The position numbers were made by a program, and so were the translations under genes. This document shows positions 51,111 through 62,739 of a stretch of DNA of 64,000 nucleotides, one piece after another. How positions within the stretch are numbered: position 1 is the stretch's first letter; every line of letters begins with the position of its first letter. The notes under the pieces are model-generated. The model was not told the origin of the DNA and did not search any database. It saw only the letters and a program-made list of their open reading frames with translations. The stretch comes from Myrica gale (Eukaryota; Streptophyta; Magnoliopsida; Fagales; Myricaceae), in contig OZ005600.1 of assembly GCA_963930655.1 (NCBI GenBank), positions 13,829,501-13,893,500 on the forward strand. The letters run 5' to 3'.

Positions 51111-52095
51111 AACTCTCTAGCCTTGGTTATACTTTTGGGAAGTTGGTTTTTAAAATTGGGATTTCAAAAATGTCAAAAACGGGCTTTTAAATTGTAACGG
51201 TTGATGAATATGATTTGAAGCAGTCGACCTCTACGTGAAGTGGTAGACCTTCTGTAGCGGATGATGAAAATGCTCTGTAGCGGTAGACCGGGCGCGTAGG
51301 ACAAATTTGACAGCGTTCAAAATTTACGACTGTTGGGCAACGACTAGTTGAAGCGGTCAACCGATACAACGGTAAAATTGTCAGATCGACCCTCAACGAT
51401 TAGAAAACAGTTAGTTTTGATATGTGGTTATATAAAGACCTTCATAATGTCTTAAAACAATGGAGAACGACCACATATCATTTCTATAGCTTGAGACAGA
51501 TCTTAAACCTTCTTATTTAATATTTATCATATCATTCACACAAATTACATATTCACATCTTTGTCATTGTGTGAATCAAAAGAGATAGAGATTTTCATTT
51601 TCTTATCCACTCTTTGAGAGAATTTATTTATTGTATCTTCTCATTCAAAAGAAGTGATCCCTTTAGTGGGGTTCTTCACTAAAGAAGAAGCTTAGAAGGA
51701 GTATATCTCAAACTTGGTTAGATTGTGAGTGGTGCCCTTGAAAAACCATTTGGGTTGTGAGTGTTGAGCCCGAAAAAACACTTATAAGGTTCTCTAGCAC
51801 CTGGAAGCTAGAGTGTACACTATTTGGAAGATAGTGGGAAAAGCTCAAGGCTCGGTAAAAGAGCTTGAAGGGTGGAAGTAGGCGGGTTTGTCGAACCACC
51901 TGAAAATCTCGTATTTGTTTCCCTAACCCTACTATTTAAATTTAACATTTATTTACTTGTTGCATCAATATACTTGTACTAAACTAGTCTTTACTTTGCA
52001 AACACGTTTTTTGGGGTTAAAAGCGAAAAAGTTTGGAAACTCAATTCACCCCTCTTGAGTTGCCTTAATCCTAGGAATTACAATTGTTGCATCAA
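51110..52095 (+). mobile_element. Ty1/copia-type LTR remnant, plus orientation
   Basis: A TATATAAAGACC box lies near 51429. The block ends TTCACCCCTCTTGAGTTGCC and is followed within ~40 bp by AAATGGTATCTGTG, similar to a copia primer-binding site (TGGTATCAGAG). No gag-pol sequence follows; instead the sequence passes at about 52110 into the repeat shared with 37.8 kb. The left boundary is approximate. Confidence 0.45.
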
Positions 52096-52109
52096 ATGGT
52101 ATCTGTGTA

Positions 52110-52640
52110 ACTTTCCCTCGGTTTTTTTATGATGGAAAAACTGTCCATTAGAGTACATATTCCAGTAAATAAAAAATCATATTAAAGTCTAAGTGTTTCC
52201 TATCCGCTCATTTGATAGATAATAAATTGAGTCCGAGCAACTCAAATTCCACTCGTACAAACTCATATAATCTCGTTTCAGTTTTAGTATACAAACTTGT
52301 AGAGCTATTCAATTTTGATTTTTCATAAGTTCATAAATTTAATTTATTAAAACTACCTAATTAATCTTAAATGATAATTTTATTTGACTCATCACAAAAA
52401 AGAGGAATATTTTTTATAGAATTTATCGTATATAAAATATGATAAATTATTCTTGTAGTTCGGAAAGAAGCTCAAACTACATGAGTAAATATTATAATAT
52501 TTAATTTATAAATTAATCATGTATTTCGAGAAGAAGCTCAAACTCATTCAAGAATTAAATAAACAAGTTGAACTAAAAAAAATTAACTCGGGCGATGAGC
52601 TTGAACTCTACTCTCTCTCTCTCTGTACGCAAGCTTAACT
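52110..52640. repeat. second copy of the copy C downstream flank
   Basis: It matches 37780-38290 over ~500 bp in the same orientation (see that entry). No kinase exon is found next to it, so either a fourth kinase copy was lost or this flank sequence is an independent repeat. Confidence 0.75.
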
Positions 52641-53681
52641 TCCATTTAAAAAAGGAACAACCTAGCGTTGAGGTAATACAATCCACACAAAACATCATCC
52701 ATCATTCAGACATGAAACAGCCCGAACCCCCTCCCCATCTCGAGCTTGAAATTCATTTGACATATAAGTGGCTTACAGGAGGATTGCAGAAAGACGAGCC
52801 TTTATGGCCGATTACAAAGATCAAGTACATAAAACACATTTCAACATAGTTAAGGTCCAATAGGCCATACAATAAACGGCCTTAAAGGCCTCAATTCAAA
52901 TGGTCATATAAGCCTAATATAACCAAGTCCAAAGGCCCATAATTCCTATTCTAGTCCAAAGACTCCTTTCTAATCTAAACCACGTTATATGAAGCGTGAG
53001 GAGTAGGTGATCATGCACCTCACTCCCACTTCCCCGAAAGAGCGTTCATATCAATAAAAGGGGCCACAGAAGTTGGTGTGGGGCAAAAATGGCAAAAGAG
53101 CGAGCTGAAGAGAATGGGGTCTACATGCGTGAGATCCACATGCATCGGAAGTGGCGCAGGGGGATCACACACGTTGTCCCCTCGCTATAGTATGTCGTCG
53201 ACGACTCGACATTGCAGATCTTGGGTCGTTAGAGATCGCCAAAACATGAAGGGTCGTCGCTTATTCCTTCCTAAAACAAAGCCCTACAAAAATGAAATGG
53301 CAAAACAACGAACAAAAGGTAACGACAAAAATAGAGAAAAAGGGGACAAACTAGCAAACGAAAGCCCGTACGTGTTTGAGTGTCGAAATTTTGAGTCATT
53401 GGAGTTAGTGAAAAAGGGAAGAGAGAGATGATTTAATGAATTTTTTTATATTTATTATTGTGGAAATTATGATTTGATATGAAGATAGATTATTTTGTAA
53501 TTTTTTTTATGGAGCCAAAATTTTTACACTAAATAACATTACACTGTGTTCAAGATATATAGCATGTTTTTCATTCTTTGTTTCCCTAAGCTAAAGAGAG
53601 CATATGGCACTGAACAATTCTATTACTTGGGTTTGTTCAATTTGTTGTGGGGTTGAACTCAACTCGTACTGAGTTAAGTCT
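52641..53681. other. intergenic stretch without a recognised gene
   Basis: Open frames here (for example 53078-53431, 117 codons) show no known domain. The composition, with repeated GGCC-containing words around 52850-52960, looks like decayed retroelement sequence. I see nothing firmer. Confidence 0.35.
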
Positions 53682-54800
53682 CACTACAAGAAATTATGGT
53701 TTAGGTGACAAAATTTTGGGTGTCAAACCAAATTTTGTCACCTAAAGTCAATTTTCCATGACAAATTATTCATTTCGTCACCCAAAACCATTCAGGAACT
53801 CCAAATCCGTCCGGACCTGTCACAACCCCGTTCGGACGTATTGCTGGTTTGACGACATACACGTGTCGCGAATGAGTGAAGAAAAAAACAGTCACAAAAA
53901 AAACATAACGTCCGAACTCTCAAGATACTCGTTCGGACTCGATGCAGGGTGACAAATTCCACATCGTCGTAACTGAGTGACAAAGAATTGTCACAATTTT
54001 ACACTCTCGTCCGGACTCTGTTGATACACAGTCTGAACGGATATTACCTAACGAATAGTAGTCGTCAGGCTAGAGTGACAAATTAAAAATCGTCAGGAAT
54101 ACTCAATTCAGTCCAGACGTTATAAACCACGTTCCAACGAAAAAAAATACCCAAGTCCGGACGGTACAAAAAAAGGTCTACACAATTATAAATGCATCTT
54201 CCGTGAATCGTGTGCTCCACGTTGCAAGAATTCAGACACGTGACATCGATACAGTCCGGACAAAGAAAGAGCGTGCGGATTGTATAAGTTCTAGAACCAT
54301 TTCGAATCGGGCATATTTAATGACGTTAAATTTAATAGGGCCACGTGTCAGTATAACCTTTGAAACCCGTCCGAACACTAGTTTTACACGTCCGGACGGT
54401 TACTGACCACATTAAACCGACAGACTTTGTCAAAATCTCAAACTCACTCTCAAACTTTTCTCTCGATTTTCACTCTCCATTCCAGATTTCTCAAAGAACT
54501 TCAGGTAAAATGTTTGTTATGTTGTTTTATTTATGTATTTCGATTAAATAACGTCGATTGTTAGTTTGTTTAGTTTGTTATGGTGTTTTATTTTATGAAA
54601 TTAGCCTGTTTGGGTAGTGTTCGTCGAATCACGTTCGGGCATAGTTTCACGACGTCCGGACTTGTTGTCAACCGTCAGGACTGTTATGGTACGTGCGGAC
54701 GTCTTTTATTATGTCCGAACGTCGTAAAATTTAAACGACGCAGTTTGACTGTCCCGTGAACGGTTTATGCTCATGTTTGGACGGTTTTGCTAGGTTGACC

Positions 54801-55171
54801 ATGGAACACTCGGGGAATAGACAGAGCGACCAGCCTGGGCAGACGCGTATTTAGCGGAGTTAAATGAGAGTATTCGAGCGATCATGCAGCCGACGCATTC
54901 ATTGTGCATGGAGCTCCAATGTCGCTTAACCGGTCTGGAGACGAAACTTGCTCTGACAGATAATGCTATAACGGAAGAGTTTAATATTATGCAGAGGGAA
55001 CTAATAAGGATGAGAGAACAATTGTATCAATTTTCCTAGTCTGTCCATACCGTTCCGGTACAGCTGCAGACACTCGTCAGACGGGTGGATAATATGAAGG
55101 AGCATTTGGCGCATGTTCGTGATGCCCTCGGACAAGATTTGGACGAGCCAGTTATTTATTTATCGTTTTAA
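54801..55171 (+). pseudogene. coiled-coil element protein, broken
   Basis: From an ATG at 54801 the frame reads MEHSGNRQSDQPGQTR, then a shift leads to YLAELNESIRAIMQPTHSL, LTGLETKLALTDNAITEEFN, and, after an in-frame TAG at 55037-55039, VRRVDNMKEHLAHVRDALGQ. The heptad pattern suggests a coiled coil. It resembles in style the tail that follows the Transposase_32 gene downstream and may be a partial duplicate of it. Function unknown. Confidence 0.4.
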
Positions 55172-56918
55172 TGGACCGTTTGTAGCTTGTAATAGACATT
55201 ACGATTGTTATTTTTTATTCAGTTTTGGATTATTTTTTATATTTTATATTAATTATATCTTTTTCGGTAGATTAAATTTATTACATTTTAAACGGATAAT
55301 TACGTTAAATTAAATAAGTAGTTACAATTAAATTGATGATTAGTTATAATTTATATTTAATATAAAAATATAATTAATTATATATATATTTTATGTATTT
55401 AAAATAAAGAAATTAAGTTAAATTTTTGTACCAAATAATATTTAGTTGAATGAAATAAATTAAATTATTTATTTAAATTAACACATTTAAATAAATTAGG
55501 TTTGGTGAAATAAATTAAATTGTGTTAATTTAATTGTGAAATAAATCTGCTATCCGTTCGAACTCCCTACATGAGCGTCCGGACTCCTGCATCGCTATCG
55601 AAAGTAACCGTCGGATTGCGTACACGTGTTTTCCATATACAAAATTTAAAAACGGTTGTACCAGTCCGGACGTTTAATAGAAGTCCGGACGTGCTTAGCC
55701 GTTTTTTTTATAAGCAATATCTACGTGCGCATCCGGACTCATGCATTGCATCTGAAAGTAAATGAGGTACCCGTTGGGACGTGTGTGAGACAGTCCGGAC
55801 GTTCACTAAACCGTCGCATGGCGTACACGTGTCTTCGTTATACGAAAGTTGAGAACGGTTGTCTCCGTCCGCACATGTATCAGAAGTTCGGACTGTATTC
55901 GCCGTATATTCAGCCAAACGTGCGCTTCCACGTCGCGTCAATTCATTGCAACGTATGAAATAGTCGTGCAAACGCATTAATTACACGTCCGGACGTTTTA
56001 ATTGTGCCGAACGGTTTTAAACGGTTTAAAGTTTGGCATTAATACGGAGTACGATGATTGGGCCACGTGTGCAAGGTTCCGTCTGGACGTCTATAATAGG
56101 GTCCGGACGAGATTGACATATTTTGAAAAAGACGAACAGTTCGTCATTTTCACGAACACCGTTTGTTTTCCTTCAAAGAAACTCTCAAAACTCAAGTTTT
56201 TTCTTCACAAATCTCGATCTAATATCAATCTCTCGTGTATCTAATCTTATCCAGGTATGTTTTTCTTATTTTTAACAAGATTTTAGTGGTGAAAACTTGT
56301 TTTTTTATATAGTTTTATGTATAGAATTTCAATTCTATTTTTTGTATAGTAGATTGTGTTTTTTTTATTGATTTTTACATAGACATTGATAATGTTAAGT
56401 GTTAGGTTTGTTTAAAGTATATTAGCTTGTGTTTTGTTGTAATTTTTGGGCGAGTGGGGAGGTGGAGGGATGCTGTCATGATTGAGTTAACTTGGTCATC
56501 GTTCACACAGCGTTCAGACTGATTATGTGGGCGTCCGGACTTTTGGTTTGGTCCTTCGGACTCTTGTCGTAGTGTTTCGGTGGTATACATTGTCTTTTTG
56601 ATTATGATCGGACTCTCTTTCAAGGAAGTCCTGACACTTTAATGTTAAATTGTGAAATATTTTTTTAATAGTCTTAGGGTTGGGATGTCCGGAATGTCTT
56701 TCAATGCAGTCTGGATCCTTTGATGTTAAATTTAAATAGTTTTTTTTTATTTTCTTAGAGTTGGGACGGGTATCCAAAACTGATACGTTGAAGTTTTGTC
56801 ATTGTCCAGACGCTTATATTACACGTCCGAACGTATTAATTTAAGTTCGGACGGTGTATTCAGCGTTCGAATGTTATGCTAACCGTGCGAACGTTATTTT
56901 GTACAGATTCACTAAAAA

Positions 56919-58141
56919 ATGAGTAAGCGTCCACGTACCAGCGGCCAGGCTGATGAGGAGCAATCTTCCACTCGAACGGCATACAGCTATCATTATATCT
57001 CCCTCGATTGTTGTCGAGCGGGATATCAAATTGGCTGACTTTAACGACCTCATATTTGAGGGTCGGACGCTTCCGGAAGTGGTGGAGGGGTTAGGTTGGC
57101 TTCCACTTATCCACAGAACCGGCTATGCGTCGAAAAATATGGTGCGGGATTTTTATTGCTCTATATTACGGGCGAGGGACCTCGAGGAGCCTAGTATGGA
57201 GGTCACTGTCCATAACGTTCCGATCATATTCTTGCCGGACGAGCTGGCGAATTTCTTGGGGTACGAGAGAGATTTGGCAGCGTTCTCAAACCTGCCAATG
57301 AGCGAGGAGGGCCAGCCTACTAAGGCCGAGGTATTTCGGACCATGCTGGGGGATGATACAGCGATCTTGGATGGAGCCTATGTGGTACACGGACAGCTGC
57401 TTCCTTTTTGGCGGATCATGCATCTGATCCTATGCTCCTCCATCGACCCGAAGAAGCACACCACAGAGCTGTCCTATAGCGGGGCCGAGTTCCTGTACCT
57501 GGTAGTTGTACGGGGGCTATCTGTTGACATAGTATCATACATCTACCAGTCCATTCGTGCAGAAGCCTTGAAGATTGATGCTACGACTTCATTGTCGCAC
57601 GAGATTCTTCTGACCCAGTTCCTGCACGTCATCCTGGTACCCGAGGGTGGTGACGAGCCGAAGGCGCATCCACTGGGGGTGATCAACAAGACCACGCTCT
57701 CCAAATCAATGGCCCAGACACGCCGAGCGCTGCAAGCCGCTCGGGCTGCTAGATGAAGACGACAGGAGTAGCCCGCGAAGGCAATGGAGAGGGAGGATCC
57801 TGGGCAGAGCTCGACCCATGAACTTGGGCCACAACGACCGAGTTGGATGGACGATATGATGACGCAACTGTCTCAGCAGATGCAGCTCAGTCTTGCAGCC
57901 CACCCATAACATGGTCACTGATATCAGTTGTCATCTGACGACTTTGGAGCAGAAGGTCGTCAACATGGACGCTGGGTGGAAGAAGTAGGTCGTTGTGCTT
58001 AAGGAGAGTTTGAGGGGCGTGGCAACCGGTGCTGAGCTCTTTCCTCTGACGGAGCGGGTCGTGCTGATAGGGGAGCACCTTCGTCACGTCTGTCACGTCC
58101 TAAAACTGACGGATGATAACGATGATGATGATGATTCGTAG
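56919..58141 (+). pseudogene. putative plant transposon protein (Transposase_32-like), decayed
   Basis: A likely start at 56919 gives MSKRPRTSGQADEEQSSTRT; a shift near 56980 leads to the main frame (to 57756) with VERDIKLADFNDLIFEGRTL, LGWLPLIHRTGYASKNMVRD and FLGYERDLAAFSNLP. This order fits the putative plant transposon protein domain (PF20167 by memory), found in CACTA and retroelement contexts; its biochemical role is unknown. After the stop at 57756 more coding-like sequence (SWMDDMMTQLSQQMQLSLA; TLEQKVVNMDAGWKK; an acidic DDNDDDDDS end) continues through frameshifts and stops to 58141. GC content is clearly higher than in the rest of the element. It looks non-functional as read. Confidence 0.7.
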
Positions 58142-59394
58142 ACTTCCTTATTTACTTTTATTATTCGTTTGTTTTCTTTATTATGTTTTGAGGACATTTA
58201 ATTTTATATTATGTTTTGTTGACATGTATAAATTTTCTTTGATGTTTTTGTTCATATTATGTTTTATGTCATTTTAGTTATGTTATTTGTATTTATTAGA
58301 ACTTAATATAATATCTTAATTAATATTACGTTTATAACTTCGGTACACTTATTCAAAAAAAATATTTATTATTTACATTATTAACTAACTTTGGTTATTT
58401 AAAATTTGTTAATAAAGTTAATTAATAAAATTAATACATATTGTCGAAAAACGTTCGGACCTGAATTTATCCGTCCGGACTCTTTAATGTCAAATCGAAC
58501 GGTGTCGTATTATATAAAACAATTTGTCCGAACACATTTTTAGACGTCTTAATACCGTTCGGACGTTATTGTCTATTATCAGACGCTATGGTGTTGGTAT
58601 TTACTATTTCCTAAACCGACACGGGTAATGTACGGTATATGTTCGGACGGTATGTGACAGTCCGAACGTATATGTTATTGAGCATATGCTGTCGTTTGAG
58701 AATTACTAAAACGGTGTTGAACTGTAAGAGGGAGTTCGGACGTATTTGAAAATTTTGGCGGCATGTATTCCCTCGAAAACTTATACACGTATGCGTCTGA
58801 ACGTTATTTTGTCGGTCCGAACGGTATTCAAACGTATGAAAGTTACAAATTCGCAGACAGTAGAGCAAAAACAGAGAAAAAAAGCAAATGAGAGATTTGA
58901 GCACGAGGAGAAGCAGAGAGCTGATTTTAGGCGTTCAATCTCATTGAAGAGGGTGTGAAAAGAGCAATTATTTGAGAATTTGAAGTTGGATTGCATTTAA
59001 GGTTAGTGGTTTTTAAATTGAATTGTTTTAGGATGAAAAACTTTTATTTTAATATATGAAAGCATGTGTTTTTCGAAATTTTAGGTTCTAAAATGGTAAT
59101 AATGGAGTTTGGGGTTGGTTGTGATGTGTTTATATTAAAGTGTTTGTGATTTGGGTTGATTTTGACATGGTTTTTGGATTGAAAATTGCGTCTGTACGTT
59201 GAAGAAATGTCTTGTTCGACAATCGCAGTCCGGACGGTTTATTTACAGTCCGGACTCCATTTGTTTGTTCGGACGCTTTGACAAATGCGTCTGAACGTCT
59301 TCATTGTGCATTTTTATTGTTTATTCATTTTGAGTAACATAATTCATTGTGTATTTTTCTCTAATATTGATTTATTTGGTCACAGGTCAACGTC

Positions 59395-61087
59395 ATGCTA
59401 GCGGGAGGGAAACGTCTGCGGTGCGATTCATCAGTTCGAATTGAGAGTAGTCCAGGTACACTAGCAGTGTCGGGTCCTTCGCTTAGGGATAGGAATGAAT
59501 TATCATCCCCTACCACAGCCAGTCCAGTAGGCACCCAGAGTAGTTGTTGCGTGTAAGTATCTTACCCCGTCAATCTTTAAATAAATATTATGACTTTTAA
59601 ATCTCTATGCTTAATTGAATTTTAAATTTATTGTTCATCATTTGTAGCGACGTCTGGAATTAGACACGTTCGAGGTAGTATGTGCGGGATTGCCTTACTC
59701 AAGGCTCGCACCGGATGATGAGACGTCCTCAATGCTCTCGAGCCATATTGGTGCGCTCGTTCGACAACATGTCCCATTTGAGAAGAGTAAGTGGAAGGAG
59801 ATCCCCGACGAGGTTAAATCGTATGTGATGAACCGAGTGTTGGTAGTATAATTTATGAAATTTTAATAATTGAAAATTTTTTACGTTTCTAACTGTTATA
59901 TATGTTAAGAATGACTTCCAACTAGATTACGACCGAGCCGAGGATCGCATCACTGTGACGTCAACGATGAACACAGCGTACAGGAAGCACAAAAATAGAA
60001 TGTTCCAGCATTACTCGGTGTTCAATTCCAAAGAAGAGGCGTTGGAGCACCCGTATCCCGATATGAACAAGGAAGAATGGAGTCGTGTTTGTGATTTATT
60101 CGCGAGCGAGGAATTTCAGGTAAAAGATTTTCTTTCCGATCTGAACATTTATTTTAGTCATATGTTTAATTGTGTTACCAATTGTAAATATACAATGCAG
60201 AGAAGAAGTGCAATTAATAAGGAGAATAGAGCTAATCTGAAGATTGTATACACATTAGGAGCGAGGTCCTTCCAACGCGCTAGAGCGTTGTTAGTAAGTA
60301 ATAAATTTACATTTTTATTATTTAAATAAATGACTTAGATATTTTTATATGCATGTTCTATATTTCTTTTGGTATACAGAAAAATCATGAATCTGATGAA
60401 ATTAGTCCTTCGTTGCTTTATAAAAAGACGCATACTACTAAGGATAGCATGTGGACTTTAAAAGATGCACGAGAAAATTTTGTAAGTTGTTAAGTTAGTT
60501 TTAATGATGCATTCGTATGCGTTTATGTTTCATATGTACTATTTTTATCTACTTTTCTATTTTTTTAGGAAAAAATAGAGGCGTTACAATTGCAGTATGA
60601 GTCAGAGGGAAAGTCATACACCGAAATGGAGATCTTCACTGAGGTGTTAGGGACGAAAGCGGGTTACGTGCGAGGTTTAAGCCGTTCAGTCTGTTGATTT
60701 GTTGGATCATCTTCATCAGCATTGTCTGTTGATTTGTCCCGGAGATTGGAGGAGGCCAGATTACAGATTGAGGAGACGAGGGCTAGACAGTTGGAATATG
60801 AAGCGCTTCTGGTTAAGCGGTCAGATTTGGAGCAGACGATGCGAGAGCATCTGCAGATGATAGAGGAGCAGCAACGGAAGAAAGACGAAGAGCTGATGAA
60901 GATGATGGCGGAGCAGCAACGGAAAAAAGACGAAGAGCACCAGAAGATGATGCAGGAGCAGCAAAAGAACCTAGTGGAACAACAAGAACGGATGATGCAA
61001 CTAATGGCGGAGTAGATGCGTGAGCAGTTGATGGAGCAGATGAGACAGATGCAATCTCGTTCGACACCCAAACGAAAATTTAGGTAA
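59395..61087 (+). pseudogene. Transposase_24 (En/Spm-type accessory) gene with in-frame stops
   Basis: Exons with GT/AG borders: 59395-~59552, 59648-59842, 59910-60120, 60201-60293, 60380-60480, 60569-61087. Key blocks: LSSHIGALVRQHVPFEKSKW KEIP; MNTAYRKHKNRMFQHYSVFN; KEEWSRVCDLFASEEFQ; INKENRANLKIVYTLGARSF; KKTHTTKDSMW; EIFTEVLGTKAGYVRG. This is the plant Transposase_24 family (PF03004), linked to Ptta/En/Spm elements. A long Glu/Gln/Lys coiled coil (EEQQRKKDEELMKMMAEQQR) follows. A TGA splits the protein just after YVRGLSRSVC (about 60696) and a TAG follows MMQLMAE (61013-61015). The frame is otherwise well kept, so decay is recent, or an unrecognised splice removes the first stop. Confidence 0.8.
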
Positions 61088-61935
61088 ATTTATATATTTT
61101 TACTATTTTGTCGGTACTTATCCATTATGTATTTTATTTACTTTTAATAACAATTGCATATTTGTAGATATTTTATTATATTATGAGCAGTAAATATCTT
61201 CATATTTATATTATTTCATAAATTTTAATTAAATTAATCCAAATATATAGAAAATCGTTCGCACGGGTGTTACATGTCGTTCGCACGTATATTTTTCGTT
61301 GTAACGTGCGCACGCATAACTATCCGTCCGAACACTTTGCTTTAAATTATATAGTTCGAACGGTGTATATAACGTCCACACGTTCTTAAAATAAGAAACC
61401 GTGCGCACGATACACCAAAACGTTCGAACGTGTGCAACGTACAACGAGTCCGATTTGTATACGTAAAGGTTCGAACCGCGTTTTCAGATGACAAAATAAA
61501 TTTCGTCATAATGAAACTACGGTGCAGACATCTTCATGAATACGTTCGGACATATTCACATAAGCGTTCGGACGTTAATATACAACGGTGCAGACGTTTA
61601 TTGCATGACAAAATGTATTTTCGTTGCATTAGATTAATCGTTCCCATGAGCTGTGCGAACGTTAATCTCCAACGTTCGCACAGCTCATGTGAAGGATTTG
61701 GACTGTACTAGGCATGACCATTTGAATTTCGTCATTATGGCACCAAAACGTTTGGACGGGGTATAAACCGTTCGAACGGGTTTGCGTGACAAAATACGAA
61801 AATCGTCACCTAAAACCTTTGCTGACAGGCTTTAGGTGACAACCCGGTTTTGTCACCCAAAACCTTAGGTGACGACATTTGTACTTTGGGTGACAATTTT
61901 CTTTGTCACCCAAGGTGTTTTTTCTTGTAGTGTCT

Positions 61936-62324
61936 ATCCGATGCATGTGAATGAATATCTAAATTGTTTTTCGTTACTTTAAAAAAACATTAGCCAAATA
62001 TTTTAAATATGAGGTATATAGAAAGATCTCTAATTTCAAGGAAGCATACCGGCCCACACATGTTTGGGCCTACAAATACACCGAAATTGTACAGGCCGAC
62101 GCAAGGCTTTGGCAAACGAGCACAAATTAACTGCAAAAGCACCCCTTCGCATGACTGACAGAATTCCAGCCCAGTACTTTAGGCCGTAGCCCGCAACAGA
62201 AATAATTCATAGATAACCATAAAAAAATTGAACCGTCCGTTCCAGTCCCAAATATCGTAGAACGGATAAAGAAGTAAACTGAAAGGTTAAAATTAACTTA
62301 TAAGGAAACTTTACACACAGTGAA
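61936..62324. other. spacer between the CACTA element and the tRNA gene
   Basis: No gene is seen. The last 30 bp contain AACTTATAAGG (about 62296-62304), a TATA-like box at the distance usual for plant tRNA genes. Confidence 0.4.
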
Positions 62325-62406
62325 GTCGATATGTCCGAGTTGTTAAGGAGACAGACTTGAAATCTGTTGGGCTATGCCCGCGCAGGTTCGAACCCTGCTG
62401 TCGACG
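62325..62406 (+). tRNA. tRNA-Ser (anticodon TGA)
   Basis: The sequence folds as an 82-nt class II tRNA. The acceptor arm GTCGATA pairs with TGTCGAC (one T-G pair) and the discriminator is G. The anticodon stem ACAGA/TCTGT encloses loop CTTGAAA with anticodon TGA (reads UCA codons). A long variable arm GGGC/GCCC and T arm GCAGG/CCCTGC with loop TTCGAAC follow. The B box GGTTCGAACCC is perfect. The D loop reads GAGTTGTTAAGG, where GAGTGGTTAAGG is usual, so G18 is replaced by T. There is no intron. TTTTTT follows at 62408 as a Pol III terminator. The D-loop change may weaken the A box and the D/T-loop contact. Confidence 0.88.
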
Positions 62407-62407
62407 A

Positions 62408-62414
62408 TTTTTTG
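62408..62414 (+). terminator. Pol III T-run terminator of tRNA-Ser
   Basis: A run of T residues starts one base after the discriminator G of the tRNA, as is usual for Pol III termination. Confidence 0.7.
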
Positions 62415-62495
62415 CTCTCAATTTATATTAATAAAATTGTACCAAGAGAGTGCCATAATCAAGATTCTCTATAAATCTTTAGTCTTAATTTTCCC

Positions 62496-62735
62496 ACGGC
62501 ATGTCAAGTCTTCAAATATCCTCCTCACCCTTTCGTATGAAGGTCGTGTCTCTGATTTTGGTCTAGCAGTATTGCGATCCCTACCTTTACTCCAAAGCGC
62601 ATTGATGGTTATTGTGCATCATAGATCACAGATTCTCGAAAAGTCTCCCAAAAAGGAGATGTCTACGACTTTAGTGTACTGATTCTGGAGTTGCAGGAGA
62701 TCGCGGGAGGAGATGGAGAAGAATGGATAAGATAA
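62496..62735 (+). pseudogene. LRR receptor-like kinase fragment (RLK902-like kinase core), decayed
   Basis: The frame HVKSSNILLTLSYEGRVSDFGLA is followed, after a frameshift near 62567, by IPTFTPKRIDGYCAS, a TAG (62622-62624), then ITDSRKVSQKGDVYDFSVLI and LEL. This matches the catalytic-loop to subdomain IX part of LRR-III kinases such as RLK902 (family pattern VKSSNILL, RVSDFGLA, GYRAPEVTDPRKVSQKADVY). The HRD region before it and everything after LEL are missing. A short, broken pseudogene piece just downstream of the tRNA. Confidence 0.8.
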
Positions 62736-62739
62736 TCGC

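Larger units (their letters stand above)
53682..61932 (+). mobile_element. complete CACTA element, 8.25 kb, TSD TCT
   Basis: The ends are CACTACAAGAAA (53682) and its reverse complement TTTCTTGTAGTG (to 61932), flanked by TCT on both sides (53679-53681 and 61933-61935). Both ends carry GGTGACAAA/TTTGTCACC repeats. A second motif family, CGTCCGGAC with CGTTCGGAC, CGTTCGAAC and CGTTCGCAC variants, occurs dozens of times at 53800-56900, 58440-59290 and 61250-61780. Coding blocks: a coiled-coil frame near 54.8 kb, a decayed Transposase_32-type gene (56.9-58.1 kb) and a decayed Transposase_24 gene (59.4-61.1 kb). No TNP2-type (Transposase_21) catalytic gene was found, so the element is presumably non-autonomous. 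Confidence 0.92.

Noticed and set aside
60664..61071. 135-codon minus-strand frame rich in Cys/Ser
   Set aside because: It is the antisense shadow of the Glu/Gln/Lys-rich coiled coil of the Transposase_24 gene on the plus strand.
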